Assembly: GCA_942493375.1 (NCBI GenBank)
Contig: OW818698.1
Span: 1,860,001-1,924,000 of the forward strand
Reading direction: 5' to 3'
Length of the DNA: 64,000 bases
DNA from: G942493375 sp942493375
GTDB lineage: Bacteria; Armatimonadota; UBA5829
Of this stretch, positions 16,878 through 25,559 are shown one piece after another. How positions within the stretch are numbered: the first letter of the stretch is position 1; each line of letters opens with the position of its first letter. The notes below the pieces were generated by a model. That model was not told the origin of the DNA. It made no database searches and saw nothing but the letters and a program-made list of their open reading frames with translations. The position numbers were made by a program, and so were the translations under genes.

Positions 16878-17927
16878 ATGATCGCATCCCGTTCGACCAA
16901 ACCTCTTCGGACATTTCTGCTTCATGCAGCTCTTGTTGCCGGTGCCGCAGTATTCTTTATGCCCCTTTACTGGTTGATCACAACTGCCCTCAAACCAGGC
17001 GAACGTGCAACGATTTTCCCTCCTGATTTGATACCCATGCAGCAAAACACACTGCTATATAAACATAAGAAGCTCCCGATATATAGCATGAGAACCTCTG
17101 ACGGAAACATTAAGGTCGCAAAACTCAGAGAAATCGACAGTGGACAATGGGTAGTTGGCAATGTCCATCATATTGGCGATACATCAAAACACAACACCGT
17201 TTCCCCGGATGAACTAACCCCATTACTACATCCAGGACTTATGTGGAAGAACTTTCAGGATATCTCGAAATTCATCCCCCCGGAATATAATGGTGGTCTG
17301 GTACCACTATGGAACACTGTCTATCTCACTGTGCTATCTATCATCGGGACAATACTGTCCAGTTCACTGGTAGCCTTTTCATTCGCAAGGTTGCGATGGC
17401 CAGGTAGAGATGTGTTGTTTGTAATTATGCTGGCGACTATGATGATCCCGGGAGCCGTGACCATGCTGCCGGTATTCTTGATTTATCGTTGGCTGGGATG
17501 GATCGATACACTAAAACCACTTTGGGTAGCAGCATTCTTTGGTAACGGGTTTAATATTTTTCTATTGCGGCAGTTCTTCCTGACAATCCCAAATGAACTT
17601 GAAGATGCAGCGAGGATAGATGGTTGCTCGTATCTGGGCATATACTGGCACGTTATGCTCCCTCTCGTAAAACCGGCTCTGGCAGCTCTAACGGTATTTA
17701 CATTCATGGGTACCTGGAACAACTTTATGGGGCCACTTATCTATATAAGCTCACCGGAAAAAATGACCATATCCTATGCCTTGCAGCTCTTCCAGGGAAT
17801 CCGCGGCGGTGAACCCTCATTGATGATGGCTGCCGGCACTCTTGTGATGCTTCCGGTAATGATAGTCTTCTTCTTCTCCCAGCGTTACATGATCGAAGGT
17901 GTAACACTGACAGGAATGAAGGGATAA
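16878..17927 (+). CDS. Carbohydrate ABC transporter permease (MalG-like) with enlarged first extracytoplasmic loop
   Basis: 349 residues; MalG-family permeases are usually 270-300. TM1 is about residues 14-36, then an enlarged loop (about 37-140) of about 100 residues, then the usual five TM segments. The EAA motif ELEDAARIDGCSYLGIYWHV faces the ATPase. It ends VTLTGMKG, the classic C-terminus of MalG-like proteins (VxGxTxGAVKG pattern). No MalF partner, substrate-binding protein or ATPase occurs in the window, so it is an orphan relying on subunits elsewhere. Sugar import is inferred from the family. Confidence 0.86.
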   Translation: MIASRSTKPLRTFLLHAALVAGAAVFFMPLYWLITTALKPGERATIFPPDLIPMQQNTLLYKHKKLPIYSMRTSDGNIKVAKLREIDSGQWVVGNVHHIGDTSKHNTVSPDELTPLLHPGLMWKNFQDISKFIPPEYNGGLVPLWNTVYLTVLSIIGTILSSSLVAFSFARLRWPGRDVLFVIMLATMMIPGAVTMLPVFLIYRWLGWIDTLKPLWVAAFFGNGFNIFLLRQFFLTIPNELEDAARIDGCSYLGIYWHVMLPLVKPALAALTVFTFMGTWNNFMGPLIYISSPEKMTISYALQLFQGIRGGEPSLMMAAGTLVMLPVMIVFFFSQRYMIEGVTLTGMKG

Positions 17928-17934
17928 TACCTCG

Positions 17935-17975
17935 TTCATCCTGAGCCCAGTTCGAAGGGCGAACGGGCCAAGCCC
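17935..17975. repeat. REP-like palindrome, TTCG-type
   Basis: GTTCATCCTGAGCCCAG and TTCGAAGGGCGAAC form an imperfect hairpin immediately after the permease stop and before the convergent thiL end. It is a variant of the elements at 5633-5668 and 7787-7836. No U-tract is seen. Confidence 0.6.
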
Positions 17976-17995
17976 CAGTCCCTGAAGTCTGAAGT

Positions 17996-18988
17996 CTAAA
18001 AATGTTCCCAGGCACTCGGCCATACGATTGGGTTGGAGTTTTCATCCAGCAAGATGACTTCAGGAGATTGAGTTATCCTGCCAATGACAGTGGCCTGACA
18101 TTGCACTTCTCTTATTGCCATCAAAACGCTGTCTGTATGCTCTGTAGAACAGGTTAACAGCAGTTCATAGTCTTCGCCACCAGATGCTGCCAGATTCGTA
18201 GCCGTAGTCCCCAGATCCGATGCTGCTGTCTGCAGTTGCTCGGATACAGGCAATTTCACAGACTCAATCACCGCCCCAACTTTAGATACCTCACATAACC
18301 TGTGCAGATCCTTACACAGGCCATCGCTCAGGTCCATCATTGCATTCACATGCCCATCACTGACTGCCGCTATCGATGCACATAACCTGGCTTCGGGATG
18401 TATGTGCCTACGGACTAGATATGGATGTTCTGCTTCAGACTTCATCAAACCGTCCCTGAGCAGTAGCTTGAGTCCAACTATGGAATCCCCAAGTGTGCCG
18501 GTGACGATGATAGAATCCCCAACATGAGCCCCTGTGCGTTTGACAGGCCCACTCGATCCAACCAAACCAAGTTGAGTTACACTTATCGTAATCCCTGATG
18601 AGGAAAAAACAGTGTCGCCGCCTGCAATGACACTGCCCCCTGCTTCAACACACTCCGCAATACCGGTGAACAATTCGCAGGCATCGTCAATTTCCATATC
18701 AGGAAGACCAATAGAGAGGAAAGTATATGTAGGGGTGCCACCCATTGCAGCAATATCGCTCAGGCTCACTGCAACAGACTTCCAGCCGATGTCGCGATAG
18801 TGATTGATGTCTGTGCGGAAATGGGTGTCTTCGATCAGTATATCCGTGGTAACCAGAGTAGAACCGGCAGCAGGCAACACAGCACAATCATCACCAATGC
18901 CAAGGAATAAGCGAGACTGGTCGGCAGAAGTGTGTGTGCTGAACCAGTCAATTACAAATTGTTCACCACCAGCCTCAGATATAAGCAC
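17996..18988 (-). CDS. thiL: Thiamine-monophosphate kinase
   Basis: ATP-dependent phosphorylation of thiamine monophosphate to thiamine diphosphate, the last step of the pathway. The 330-residue product shows the AIR-synthase/ThiL-like fold: GIGDDCAVLP near the start, TTDILIEDTHFRTD, GWKSVAVSLSDIAAMGG, GGDTVFSS and the MMDLSDGLCKDL motif. The GTG at 18988 (SD AGGTGA five nt upstream) is favoured over a TTG at 19009. It lies downstream of thiE and thiC on the same strand, behind a 230-bp repeat-filled spacer, so it may be part of the thiE-thiC transcript or have its own promoter. Confidence 0.93.
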   Translation of the reverse strand: MLISEAGGEQFVIDWFSTHTSADQSRLFLGIGDDCAVLPAAGSTLVTTDILIEDTHFRTDINHYRDIGWKSVAVSLSDIAAMGGTPTYTFLSIGLPDMEIDDACELFTGIAECVEAGGSVIAGGDTVFSSSGITISVTQLGLVGSSGPVKRTGAHVGDSIIVTGTLGDSIVGLKLLLRDGLMKSEAEHPYLVRRHIHPEARLCASIAAVSDGHVNAMMDLSDGLCKDLHRLCEVSKVGAVIESVKLPVSEQLQTAASDLGTTATNLAASGGEDYELLLTCSTEHTDSVLMAIREVQCQATVIGRITQSPEVILLDENSNPIVWPSAWEHF

Positions 18989-19024
18989 ACTTGTCACCTG
19001 GTTCCACAACTAAAGAAACATGCA

Positions 19025-19137
19025 CAACCCATTCCCCCTTGGAGAAGGGGGTTAGGGGGATTGATTCCCTTCCACAAATTGTGGATCGAAACACTAACGC
19101 AATTCCCCCTTAGAAGGGGGGTAGGGGGGATGTGATT
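19025..19137. repeat. Two copies of a CCCCCTT/AAGGGGG palindromic repeat
   Basis: Two tandem hairpin-forming copies (about 19025-19067 and 19098-19137) with the pattern TTCCCCCTT...AAGGGGG, then GTTAGGGGGATT, ending GATTCC. A degenerate relative is at about 785-830, and fragments are at 38712-38725 and 38824-38848. They fill the spacer between thiC and thiL. Confidence 0.75.
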
Positions 19138-19218
19138 CCAAGTGTTGAGTAATAAACGAGAAACATGCTCCCATCCACCCCAAAATCACATCCACATATC
19201 CTGCAAGATCATTACAAA

Positions 19219-20517
19219 CTAATCGCAACCGCCCGTTTTGCCAAGGTACTCCTCGACCACTTTCATAGCACAGAAACCGGAGCACATGGAGCATACTTCA
19301 CTGTCGTTGGATGCACGCTGGCTGCGGAGTCTTGTAGCTTTTTCCGGGTCAATGGCAAGTTTCATCTGCTCTTCCCAGTTCCTGGCTTTCCTTGCATGGG
19401 CCATCTTAATGTCCCACTCTATAGCACCAGGGAGTCCTTTGACGATATCCGCTGCATGTCCTGCTATTCTAGCAGCCATAACGCCTTCACGCACATCAGC
19501 AACAGCAGGCAAACTCAGGTGTTCGGTTGGGGTTACATAGCAGATAAAGTCAGCACCCGATGAAGCTGCGATAGCCCCACCGATTGCGGCAGTTATATGG
19601 TCGTAACCGGGAGCAATATCAGTAACTAATGGTCCAAGCACATAAAATGGAGCATCCTCACAGAGCTGCTTCTCAAGTAACATATTTGCAGCGATCTGGT
19701 TTAATGGCACATGTCCCGGCCCTTCCACCATAACCTGCACACCAGCCGCTCTGGCTCGCTTAACAAGTTCTCCAAGTATAATGAGTTCCTGCACCTGCGC
19801 ACGATCTGTAGCATCAGCAAGACATCCAGGCCGCATCCCATCACCAAGGCTAAGTGTTATATCATACTTGCGGGCAATGTCCAGAATATCGTCATACTGC
19901 TCGTAGAATGGGTTCTCTTTTTCGTTGGCAAGGATCCATGTCACCAGGAATGCTCCACCCCTGCTGACGACATCCATTATCCTGCCCTGAGCTCTCAATC
20001 TTGCGATGGACTCCCTGGTAATACCGCTGTGGATAGTCATAAAGTCCACACCCTGTTTCGCATGGTATTCAAGGGTTCCCAGCAGGTCATCTTCAGTGAT
20101 AAGAGTTATTGAACCTTTTTCGGCAGCGACTGTTACAGCCGCATCATAAATCGGAACAGTTCCCAGGCAGACCGGACACTCAGAAACTATCCGTGCGCGA
20201 ATTGCATTCAGATCTCCACCTGTAGACAGGTCCATCATAGCATCAGCACCAGCATCAACTGCTGCATGCAGCTTCAAGAGTTCATCTTCGACATCAGGAA
20301 AGTCACAGGATGTGCCGATGTTGGCGTTAACTTTTGTCCTTAAGCCTGCTCCAACGCCCCTGGGAGCAATAAGTTCCCGGGTGTTGTTAGCTGGTATTAC
20401 AATCTTACCAGCCGCAATGCCCTCTCGGAGCTTTTGGACATCAATATGCTCCTCAGCAGAGACCATTTCCATTTCGCGGGTTATTTTGCCTTTTTGGGCG
20501 GATTCAACTTGGGTCAA
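19219..20517 (-). CDS. thiC: Phosphomethylpyrimidine synthase
   Basis: Radical SAM rearrangement of 5-aminoimidazole ribotide to HMP-phosphate, the pyrimidine half of thiamine. Landmarks: ANIGTSCDFPDVEDE, MDLSTGGDL, MTIHSGIT, SLGDGMRPGC, VMVEGPGHVPL, and the C-terminal CxxCxxxC-type cluster CSMCSGFC that binds the 4Fe-4S. At 432 residues it is the short bacterial/archaeal form. TTG start at 20517 with GGAGG upstream. It follows thiE by 29 nt and is presumably controlled by the same TPP riboswitch. Confidence 0.96.
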   Translation of the reverse strand: MTQVESAQKGKITREMEMVSAEEHIDVQKLREGIAAGKIVIPANNTRELIAPRGVGAGLRTKVNANIGTSCDFPDVEDELLKLHAAVDAGADAMMDLSTGGDLNAIRARIVSECPVCLGTVPIYDAAVTVAAEKGSITLITEDDLLGTLEYHAKQGVDFMTIHSGITRESIARLRAQGRIMDVVSRGGAFLVTWILANEKENPFYEQYDDILDIARKYDITLSLGDGMRPGCLADATDRAQVQELIILGELVKRARAAGVQVMVEGPGHVPLNQIAANMLLEKQLCEDAPFYVLGPLVTDIAPGYDHITAAIGGAIAASSGADFICYVTPTEHLSLPAVADVREGVMAARIAGHAADIVKGLPGAIEWDIKMAHARKARNWEEQMKLAIDPEKATRLRSQRASNDSEVCSMCSGFCAMKVVEEYLGKTGGCD

Positions 20518-20546
20518 TTTATTCCTCCGACAGGCTCTGTGGCTGT

Positions 20547-21188
20547 CTAATGATTATGTATTGTAGAATTTTGGTATTGTGCAACAAAGTCTTCTGTAGC
20601 CTGGGTCATATCTTCCGCGCACACAACCGCTGACACTACTGCAGCCGAACTGACACCTGTAGCTAATACCTCAGTTATGTTACCTGCATTAATTCCACCG
20701 ATTGCAACCACCGGTATTGAACTCATTTTAACAACGTCTCTGAGAGTTTCAATCCCTGTTTTCGGTGCCGCATCCATCTTTGTTATGGTTGCAAAAACAG
20801 GTCCAAATCCAAGATAATCAGCTCCGTCTTCAACTGCCTGCATCGCTTCACTCATATTGCTGCACGAAACACCAACAATTACTGACTCATCCAGAATATG
20901 TCGTGCTGCAGCAATCGGTATATCGTTCTGTCCGATGTTCACTCCATCAGCTCCAACAGCAGCAGCAATGTGTACCCGATCATTCACTACAAACAGCACA
21001 CCGTGCTTGTGAGTGATCTCACGTATCTCAACAGCCCAGTTATAAAAATCCCGATCAGAGGCGAACTTGTCTCTGATCTGGATGATTGACGCCCCACCCT
21101 CGACTGCACACCGCGCAATTTCCACATGCTTGCGGTCATACCGAAGCTCCTGGTCCGTGACTACATATATTCCGGTAATGTTTTCCAT
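20547..21188 (-). CDS. thiE: Thiamine-phosphate synthase
   Basis: Joins HMP-PP and thiazole phosphate to give thiamine phosphate. A 213-residue TIM barrel with the ThiE order: YVVTDQE, IQIRDK (K for the pyrophosphate), VNDRVHIAAAVGADGVNIGQ, VGVSCSNMSEA, DYLGFGPVFAT and AIGGINAGN. The ATG at 21188 fits the family N-terminus (MENITGIYVVTD). A TTG at 21203 lies within the U-tract of the upstream terminator with GGAGG 13 nt before it, so it cannot be excluded. First gene of the thiE-thiC(-thiL) unit. Confidence 0.92.
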   Translation of the reverse strand: MENITGIYVVTDQELRYDRKHVEIARCAVEGGASIIQIRDKFASDRDFYNWAVEIREITHKHGVLFVVNDRVHIAAAVGADGVNIGQNDIPIAAARHILDESVIVGVSCSNMSEAMQAVEDGADYLGFGPVFATITKMDAAPKTGIETLRDVVKMSSIPVVAIGGINAGNITEVLATGVSSAAVVSAVVCAEDMTQATEDFVAQYQNSTIHNH

Positions 21189-21201
21189 AAGCTTAAAACG
21201 C

Positions 21202-21240
21202 AAAAAAGCCGCCTTACCTCCGGAGTGAGGACTTGCGGCC
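21202..21240 (-). terminator. Intrinsic terminator, expression platform of the thiE leader
   Basis: On the minus strand the arms GCCGC and GCGGC enclose an inner CCTC/GAGG stem, followed by TTTTTT. It stands only 14 nt before the thiE ATG. The 5' end of the riboswitch contains GAGCCGC, able to pair with the terminator 3' arm (GCGGCTT), which suggests an antiterminator when TPP is low. Confidence 0.8.
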
Positions 21241-21259
21241 CATCAACCTCCGCTTTCCC

Positions 21260-21478
21260 AGACTCCAGGTATATCAGGAAATAAAACATCCCTGATACAT
21301 TGTTAGTCCAGGTCCCAAGGGTAGCTTCAACGGCATCGAAGCTTCTCAGCCCAAAAAACCGCTTTATTCACCAAGCTTCGCTTTTGACCGGCAGTTGGGG
21401 CAAAAGCTGAGAGTGTAAATGCGGAGCAATTACACCGTCAGTCATGAATAATGCGGGTAAGGGCACCCCCAGCGGCTC
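21260..21478 (-). promoter_or_regulatory. TPP riboswitch (THI element) with an enlarged P3 arm
   Basis: Read on the minus strand. The 5' part is GCCGCTGGGGGTGCCC (to about 21461), matching the P2 5' strand and P3 start of the THI box. The conserved GGGCTGAGA is at about 21346-21354, then a small hairpin (AGCTTC...GAAGCT), then ACCCTTGGGACCTGG and a shortened P4/P5 segment ending ATCAGGGATG near 21285. Between GGGTGCCC and GGGCTGAGA sits a full 99-bp MITE-like element (21359-21457). P5 is less canonical than usual, so ligand binding is likely but not certain. Confidence 0.8.
21359..21457. repeat. CCCGCATTATTCA family element inserted inside the TPP riboswitch
   Basis: Terminal arms CCGCTTTATTCACCA and TGAATAATGCGGG; interior GCTTCGCTTTTGACCGGCAG, an AAAGCTGAGAG stretch, and a GTGTAAATGC...AATTACAC palindrome. 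About 99 bp, matching the full copies at 10067-10166 and 44468-44567. It forms the apical part of riboswitch helix P3. Confidence 0.88.
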
Positions 21479-21544
21479 AATTCAATTCTTTCATTGTAGA
21501 AACCGGCTGTTTCACGGTCTCTGAATCTCAAAATATCCAATCTC

Positions 21545-21573
21545 AGTTTACCACCGGTATGGGGGGGTGTCAA
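21545..21573 (-). promoter_or_regulatory. Sigma-70 type promoter of thiE-thiC
   Basis: On the minus strand TTGACA (21568-21573), a 17-nt spacer, then TAAACT (21545-21550). The transcript would begin near 21538 and carry a leader of about 350 nt, containing the riboswitch and terminator before thiE. Confidence 0.72.
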
Positions 21574-21688
21574 ACCTGAGAAGGATGATTGTTATGCTTC
21601 TGAGTTGGAAAAGAGGGTATTAAACGATAGGGAGCACGCAGGCATGCGCCCTTAAACAATTTACTTCAATAATACTAAATCGTCAGCT

Positions 21689-22975
21689 CTACTTATCTGC
21701 GATCCTTACCAAGACTCCTCCGCCTGGCACTAAATCCAGGTCAGCAGTGGTTTTATATGTTGGGTACCACGTTTTCGTTGCTGGATCAAATATTTCCAGC
21801 TTCCCTGGACCTGCAAGCGTAGCTTTAACAGATTTATTGTAGTCTAGATTTACAACAACCACGTGCGATGGTTTCTTGCCTGCACCAAAATATCCCAGCA
21901 CAAATCCCTTTACCGGCTTTCCAACCTCCAAAGGCTTCGAATATTCGGCTTCAGCATCACTTGATGCAATTCTAAAAGCTGCATCTTTCGGCAATGCCAC
22001 TGTTCCAGGAGGAAGCATTCCGACATGATACGCACCAAGTGACTTCGTTTGCATCAACTCAGTAGCTATTGCCACAAAGTCCCTGTTTGCATATTTAGCA
22101 GGAGTATAGAGATGGGTTGGTTTTCCATTGTCATCGACTATCATCCCCCTGTATTCCGGAGCATATCTCCAGTAACAATAATGAGACAGCCCCTGAGCTC
22201 CATAGGCAACTGAAGTATATGTAAGGAACCTGAGCTCATTGCCTGTTGGAACTCTCACATTAGGAGCCCACGAACAAGCCTGGATGACATTCATGAATGG
22301 GATATTGTATTTCAATGAAGCTTTCCTAACCAGCTCAAGGTTCAAGAAATACTGAGTTCCATCAACGCCCACAAAAAACTGATAGTTGTCATAACTCAAT
22401 AGTTGCGGCTTTACTTCCTTGATATATCTTTCCAAATACTCCTGGTAAGCTGTTACAAGATCTCCCTTTGTCCCCAGCCCTTCAGCAGAACAATAAGTGG
22501 GATAGAGGTTCACATATGCCAGATGAGTAGTATCGTGCTTATTCACCAGAGCAGTCATTTTTATGATGGATGGAAAGACCGATGTGCTTGGTTCATCTGC
22601 TATAAAGTATTGATCAAGCGCCAGATGGTTCTTTACACTCTCTACCAGTTTTTCGAATTCAGCAGCCTTGTCGGAATTACTGATTAAAGCAGGAGTAAAC
22701 CGGTCGTCGTATAGAATGCCCTTCAGTCCGTATTTCTGAGCGATGTCAAGTTCCTGTTTGTTGACGCACCAGACTACATTCCAACTGCCATCTTTCATCA
22801 ATTTAGCAGACTGGTCAGTCACAGGCGGACCGGGGATAAACGTCACTATTGGCGCCTTAAGCTTCCATACTTCCTTTGCACTTACACTGTTGGACGTAAA
22901 AACCAATCCAACAACTGCAAGTAAAACTGCACCGGAACAGACTAGTACTCTCTTCGTGAAACCACTACTTAACAC
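21689..22975 (-). CDS. Secreted TIM-barrel glycoside-hydrolase-like protein
   Basis: 428 residues with a Sec signal peptide (TKRVLVCSGAVLLAVVGLVF, cleavage near VSA-KEV). The body reads like a TIM barrel: VVWCVNKQELDIAQKYGLKGI, YFIADEPS (the E of ADEP is a candidate catalytic acid), LSYDNYQFF, FMNVIQACSW, GAQGLSHYCYW. A C-terminal beta domain follows (VVVVNLDYNKS). I do not recognise a CAZy family with certainty; the ADEPS and SHYCYW motifs recall beta-galactosidase-like or DUF4434-like secreted proteins of Planctomycetota and Armatimonadota. The GTG at 22975 is preferred over a GTG at 22984, since GGAGG is then about 9 nt upstream. Confidence 0.6.
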   Translation of the reverse strand: MLSSGFTKRVLVCSGAVLLAVVGLVFTSNSVSAKEVWKLKAPIVTFIPGPPVTDQSAKLMKDGSWNVVWCVNKQELDIAQKYGLKGILYDDRFTPALISNSDKAAEFEKLVESVKNHLALDQYFIADEPSTSVFPSIIKMTALVNKHDTTHLAYVNLYPTYCSAEGLGTKGDLVTAYQEYLERYIKEVKPQLLSYDNYQFFVGVDGTQYFLNLELVRKASLKYNIPFMNVIQACSWAPNVRVPTGNELRFLTYTSVAYGAQGLSHYCYWRYAPEYRGMIVDDNGKPTHLYTPAKYANRDFVAIATELMQTKSLGAYHVGMLPPGTVALPKDAAFRIASSDAEAEYSKPLEVGKPVKGFVLGYFGAGKKPSHVVVVNLDYNKSVKATLAGPGKLEIFDPATKTWYPTYKTTADLDLVPGGGVLVRIADK

Positions 22976-23043
22976 TATTTCCACTCCTCCAGAATGCTGT
23001 ATTTACTCATGATTAGACAACAACACAAACTGAATGTCAAATG

Positions 23044-23164
23044 GTAACAGCTTGGTAATATGGGAGCATTGTCATCCTGAGGAACGAAGGATCTGCTTTT
23101 TACGGATAAAAAGCAGATCCTTCGTTCCTCAGGATGACAAATTCTCGCAACTCTGAACTGTTAC
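23044..23164. repeat. GTAACAG...GTCATCCTGAGGAACGAAGG family element, full copy
   Basis: A 121-bp MITE-like palindrome. The outer arms are GTAACAG and CTGAACTGTTAC; the inner arms are GTCATCCTGAGGAACGAAGG and its reverse complement, with GATCTGCTTTTT/AAAAAGCAGATC at the core. Full copies also occur at 32445-32565 and 62129-62247, a diverged one at 45818-45935, and short ones at 41131-41160 and 61209-61238. No coding potential. Confidence 0.88.
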
Positions 23165-23185
23165 GTCAAATGACGCATGTTTTAT

Positions 23186-25462
23186 CTACACAGGGTGTAT
23201 CAAACAGACTACTTCAGGTTCACAATCCAAAGTGAATACCTTCCCCAACTCGCATGTTATTATAATTCTGGATTCTTCCGTTTCCACTACAAGTTCCGAT
23301 GTTGAGAAATCATTCTGAACAGTCACCTGCCCCCCATACTGACTCTCCAGCTCAACATACACAAGGCTGCCATCCTCGATCGCCGCCGATACAAGCACTC
23401 CCCCATCCGCGCGCAGATGCTTGAAACATAGTCCACAATTGCGCCAGGATTTCGGAATCGCTGGGAACAGTCTGATAGTTCCTTTGCACGATTGCAGAAG
23501 CATCTCCTGCAGAGCAGCTGCTGCTCCCATATTGCCTTCGAGTGTGAAGTCATTGGAGTGGCATGCCGATACTCCGCAGTTTTTATAATCTCCATTCAAA
23601 TGGAAACTGTTCGGAGAGCAGAAACAGTCCCAGAATGTCCTCAACTGATGGGCAGCACCTTCACCATTGCCTTGTCTAGCATATAAACAGGATAGCCATG
23701 GAAAAGAGTATCCATTCCATTGACCAGTTCCTAGTACCTCTAGATGAGAAATGGACTGGTCTATTATCTTCTTTTCAGACCCTGAATTGGTGTAATCGAT
23801 CATGTTAAATGGATATATGGCAAGTGTGTGTGAATGGTGCCTGTGACTGTGTGTCAGGATCTCATCCGGACTCAACATCAGTCCTGCATTAGTATCAACA
23901 GCAAGTTGGGGCAGCAGCCCTAATCTCTCATTCCAGTAATCTGATTCTCCATTCTCCAACTGTTCAGCCATATCCCGCAATCGGTCGAACAGATAGATCA
24001 TTATAGAAAGGTCATAGTTGGAATTAGGGGTCAGCCAGGAATCAATACTATCGTCGTGGATTTCGGGAGATGATGACACAGGCAGGTAGAGTTTCCCGTC
24101 TTCTCCCGGCGCCAACCAACGGAGCAAGCACTCAGCAGACTCCTTGAGGAATGGATAGGCCCGCTCTCTGAGGAAGTCTCTATTCCCGGTGTATAGCCAA
24201 TAGTGATCAAATGCCTGACAAAGCCACGCAGAACTAGCCATAGTAAGGACATACATCGAATACCCGCCGACTGGTTCTGCATCTACAGTCATCGCTCCCG
24301 GAAAGCACAGCCCTGGAGCATCGTAGAAGTTTTCAGCAAATTCCCTGGCTTTGGGTACCAACTGCCACAGAAAATCAGTAAGACTCTCATGCTCCTCAAG
24401 ATGATTTGCTTTCAATGCATGCCAGTAGCTCATCTGGACATTCAGATCATTAGCGTATTCGCCTTTCCATGGAGGCAGCAGGCCTTGGTCAGCAGTCCAA
24501 ACTCCCTGAAGAGACATAGGCACAGAGCCTTTGCGGGAACACGACCCAAGCAGGTAGTTTGCCATATACCACTGCCGTTCGAACTCTTTGTCCGGTAGAC
24601 AAATCGAACTCTTTTCCCAGAATTCAAACCACCAATCAGCATGATCGATATGTTCTTTCTGGAACCCCTTATTCATGAGAGTTTTCAACTGCAGTTTGGT
24701 CACTTCAAACCAATTATCTCCATCCTCCGAAGATACCACAGTGAAGACAACATCAACTCTATTTGCACCACGTTTCCGTGTCATGGAGACCACTGCAAAT
24801 TCCAGATCCGTAGCAGTCTTCTGACGTATCCAGTTAAAATTGCCATCCTCCCCTATTTCAGCAATAGGGTATGCAAGTAAGCTCTGACTATTTGAAGGAA
24901 TACTTTTCCCGGAATCAATATCTTCTATATTGGATGAAAAATGGTGGGGAACCAGGTTAATCTGCGGTAATTCGCCTGCGATAGAAATAAATCCAAAGGG
25001 ACAATCCGCATGTAAAAACGCAGTAATCTCTGATTCCGTTGATTCAAAACCAAGCTTTATCTGCGCAGTTGCATCAGACAATGAAAGATGGCTCTCCATA
25101 CTACTACTAGATCTGCCATAGTCAATCTCAATCCTGCCTGCAGGGATTTTTGTCGGAGTGGGTTCAAAAAACGGATTTGTAAACATCTCATTGATCTTGT
25201 CGGCATTTTTCTCTTTGACAAGGCGGATGATTTCCTTATAATTGGTATTTGGTTCATCCCATATTGCAGCAGCCCGCTTATCCCACAGATCCGATCTATC
25301 CAGGCTCAACCTGAGTGGATTCCCGTTACCCCACAAAAGACAACCGAGAGAGCCATTCCCCAATGGAATCGCTTCATCCCAACGCTCGATATGCCCCTGA
25401 ATCCTCAGATCATGAATATCATTGAAAGATTGCACATTAGTATCAAGTTTTGTTCGCTGCAT
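23186..25462 (-). CDS. Glycoside hydrolase family 95-like protein (fucosidase/galactosidase clan)
   Basis: 758 residues, no signal peptide. The N-terminal half has the GH95 start motif WDEAIPLGNGSLGCLLWGNG followed by LSLDRSDLWDKR. The (alpha/alpha)6 barrel region includes LLPPWKGEYANDLNVQMSYW and YSMYVLTMASSAWLCQAFDH, then a histidine-rich RHHSHTLAIYPF and the C-terminal LRADGGVLVSAAIEDGS seen in GH95 enzymes. GH95 covers alpha-L-fucosidases and alpha-L-galactosidases; the substrate is not set by sequence. It appears cytosolic, so it would act on imported oligosaccharides. The GAGAGG site upstream is weakly placed. Confidence 0.78.
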   Translation of the reverse strand: MQRTKLDTNVQSFNDIHDLRIQGHIERWDEAIPLGNGSLGCLLWGNGNPLRLSLDRSDLWDKRAAAIWDEPNTNYKEIIRLVKEKNADKINEMFTNPFFEPTPTKIPAGRIEIDYGRSSSSMESHLSLSDATAQIKLGFESTESEITAFLHADCPFGFISIAGELPQINLVPHHFSSNIEDIDSGKSIPSNSQSLLAYPIAEIGEDGNFNWIRQKTATDLEFAVVSMTRKRGANRVDVVFTVVSSEDGDNWFEVTKLQLKTLMNKGFQKEHIDHADWWFEFWEKSSICLPDKEFERQWYMANYLLGSCSRKGSVPMSLQGVWTADQGLLPPWKGEYANDLNVQMSYWHALKANHLEEHESLTDFLWQLVPKAREFAENFYDAPGLCFPGAMTVDAEPVGGYSMYVLTMASSAWLCQAFDHYWLYTGNRDFLRERAYPFLKESAECLLRWLAPGEDGKLYLPVSSSPEIHDDSIDSWLTPNSNYDLSIMIYLFDRLRDMAEQLENGESDYWNERLGLLPQLAVDTNAGLMLSPDEILTHSHRHHSHTLAIYPFNMIDYTNSGSEKKIIDQSISHLEVLGTGQWNGYSFPWLSCLYARQGNGEGAAHQLRTFWDCFCSPNSFHLNGDYKNCGVSACHSNDFTLEGNMGAAAALQEMLLQSCKGTIRLFPAIPKSWRNCGLCFKHLRADGGVLVSAAIEDGSLVYVELESQYGGQVTVQNDFSTSELVVETEESRIIITCELGKVFTLDCEPEVVCLIHPV

Positions 25463-25559
25463 CCACTTATGCCTCTCTTATATAAACATACCGGCACAAG
25501 TATAACGCATTTTGGAAGACATCAAAAGCAGACGATTATGTATAGTAGTCTACTTAAAC

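Noticed and set aside
21561..21640. A GGGGGGGTGTC...CTGAGAAGG stretch on the plus strand that recalls a second TPP element
   Set aside because: No ACCCTT-GACCTG core and no gene placed to be controlled; the G-run is the spacer of the thiE promoter.
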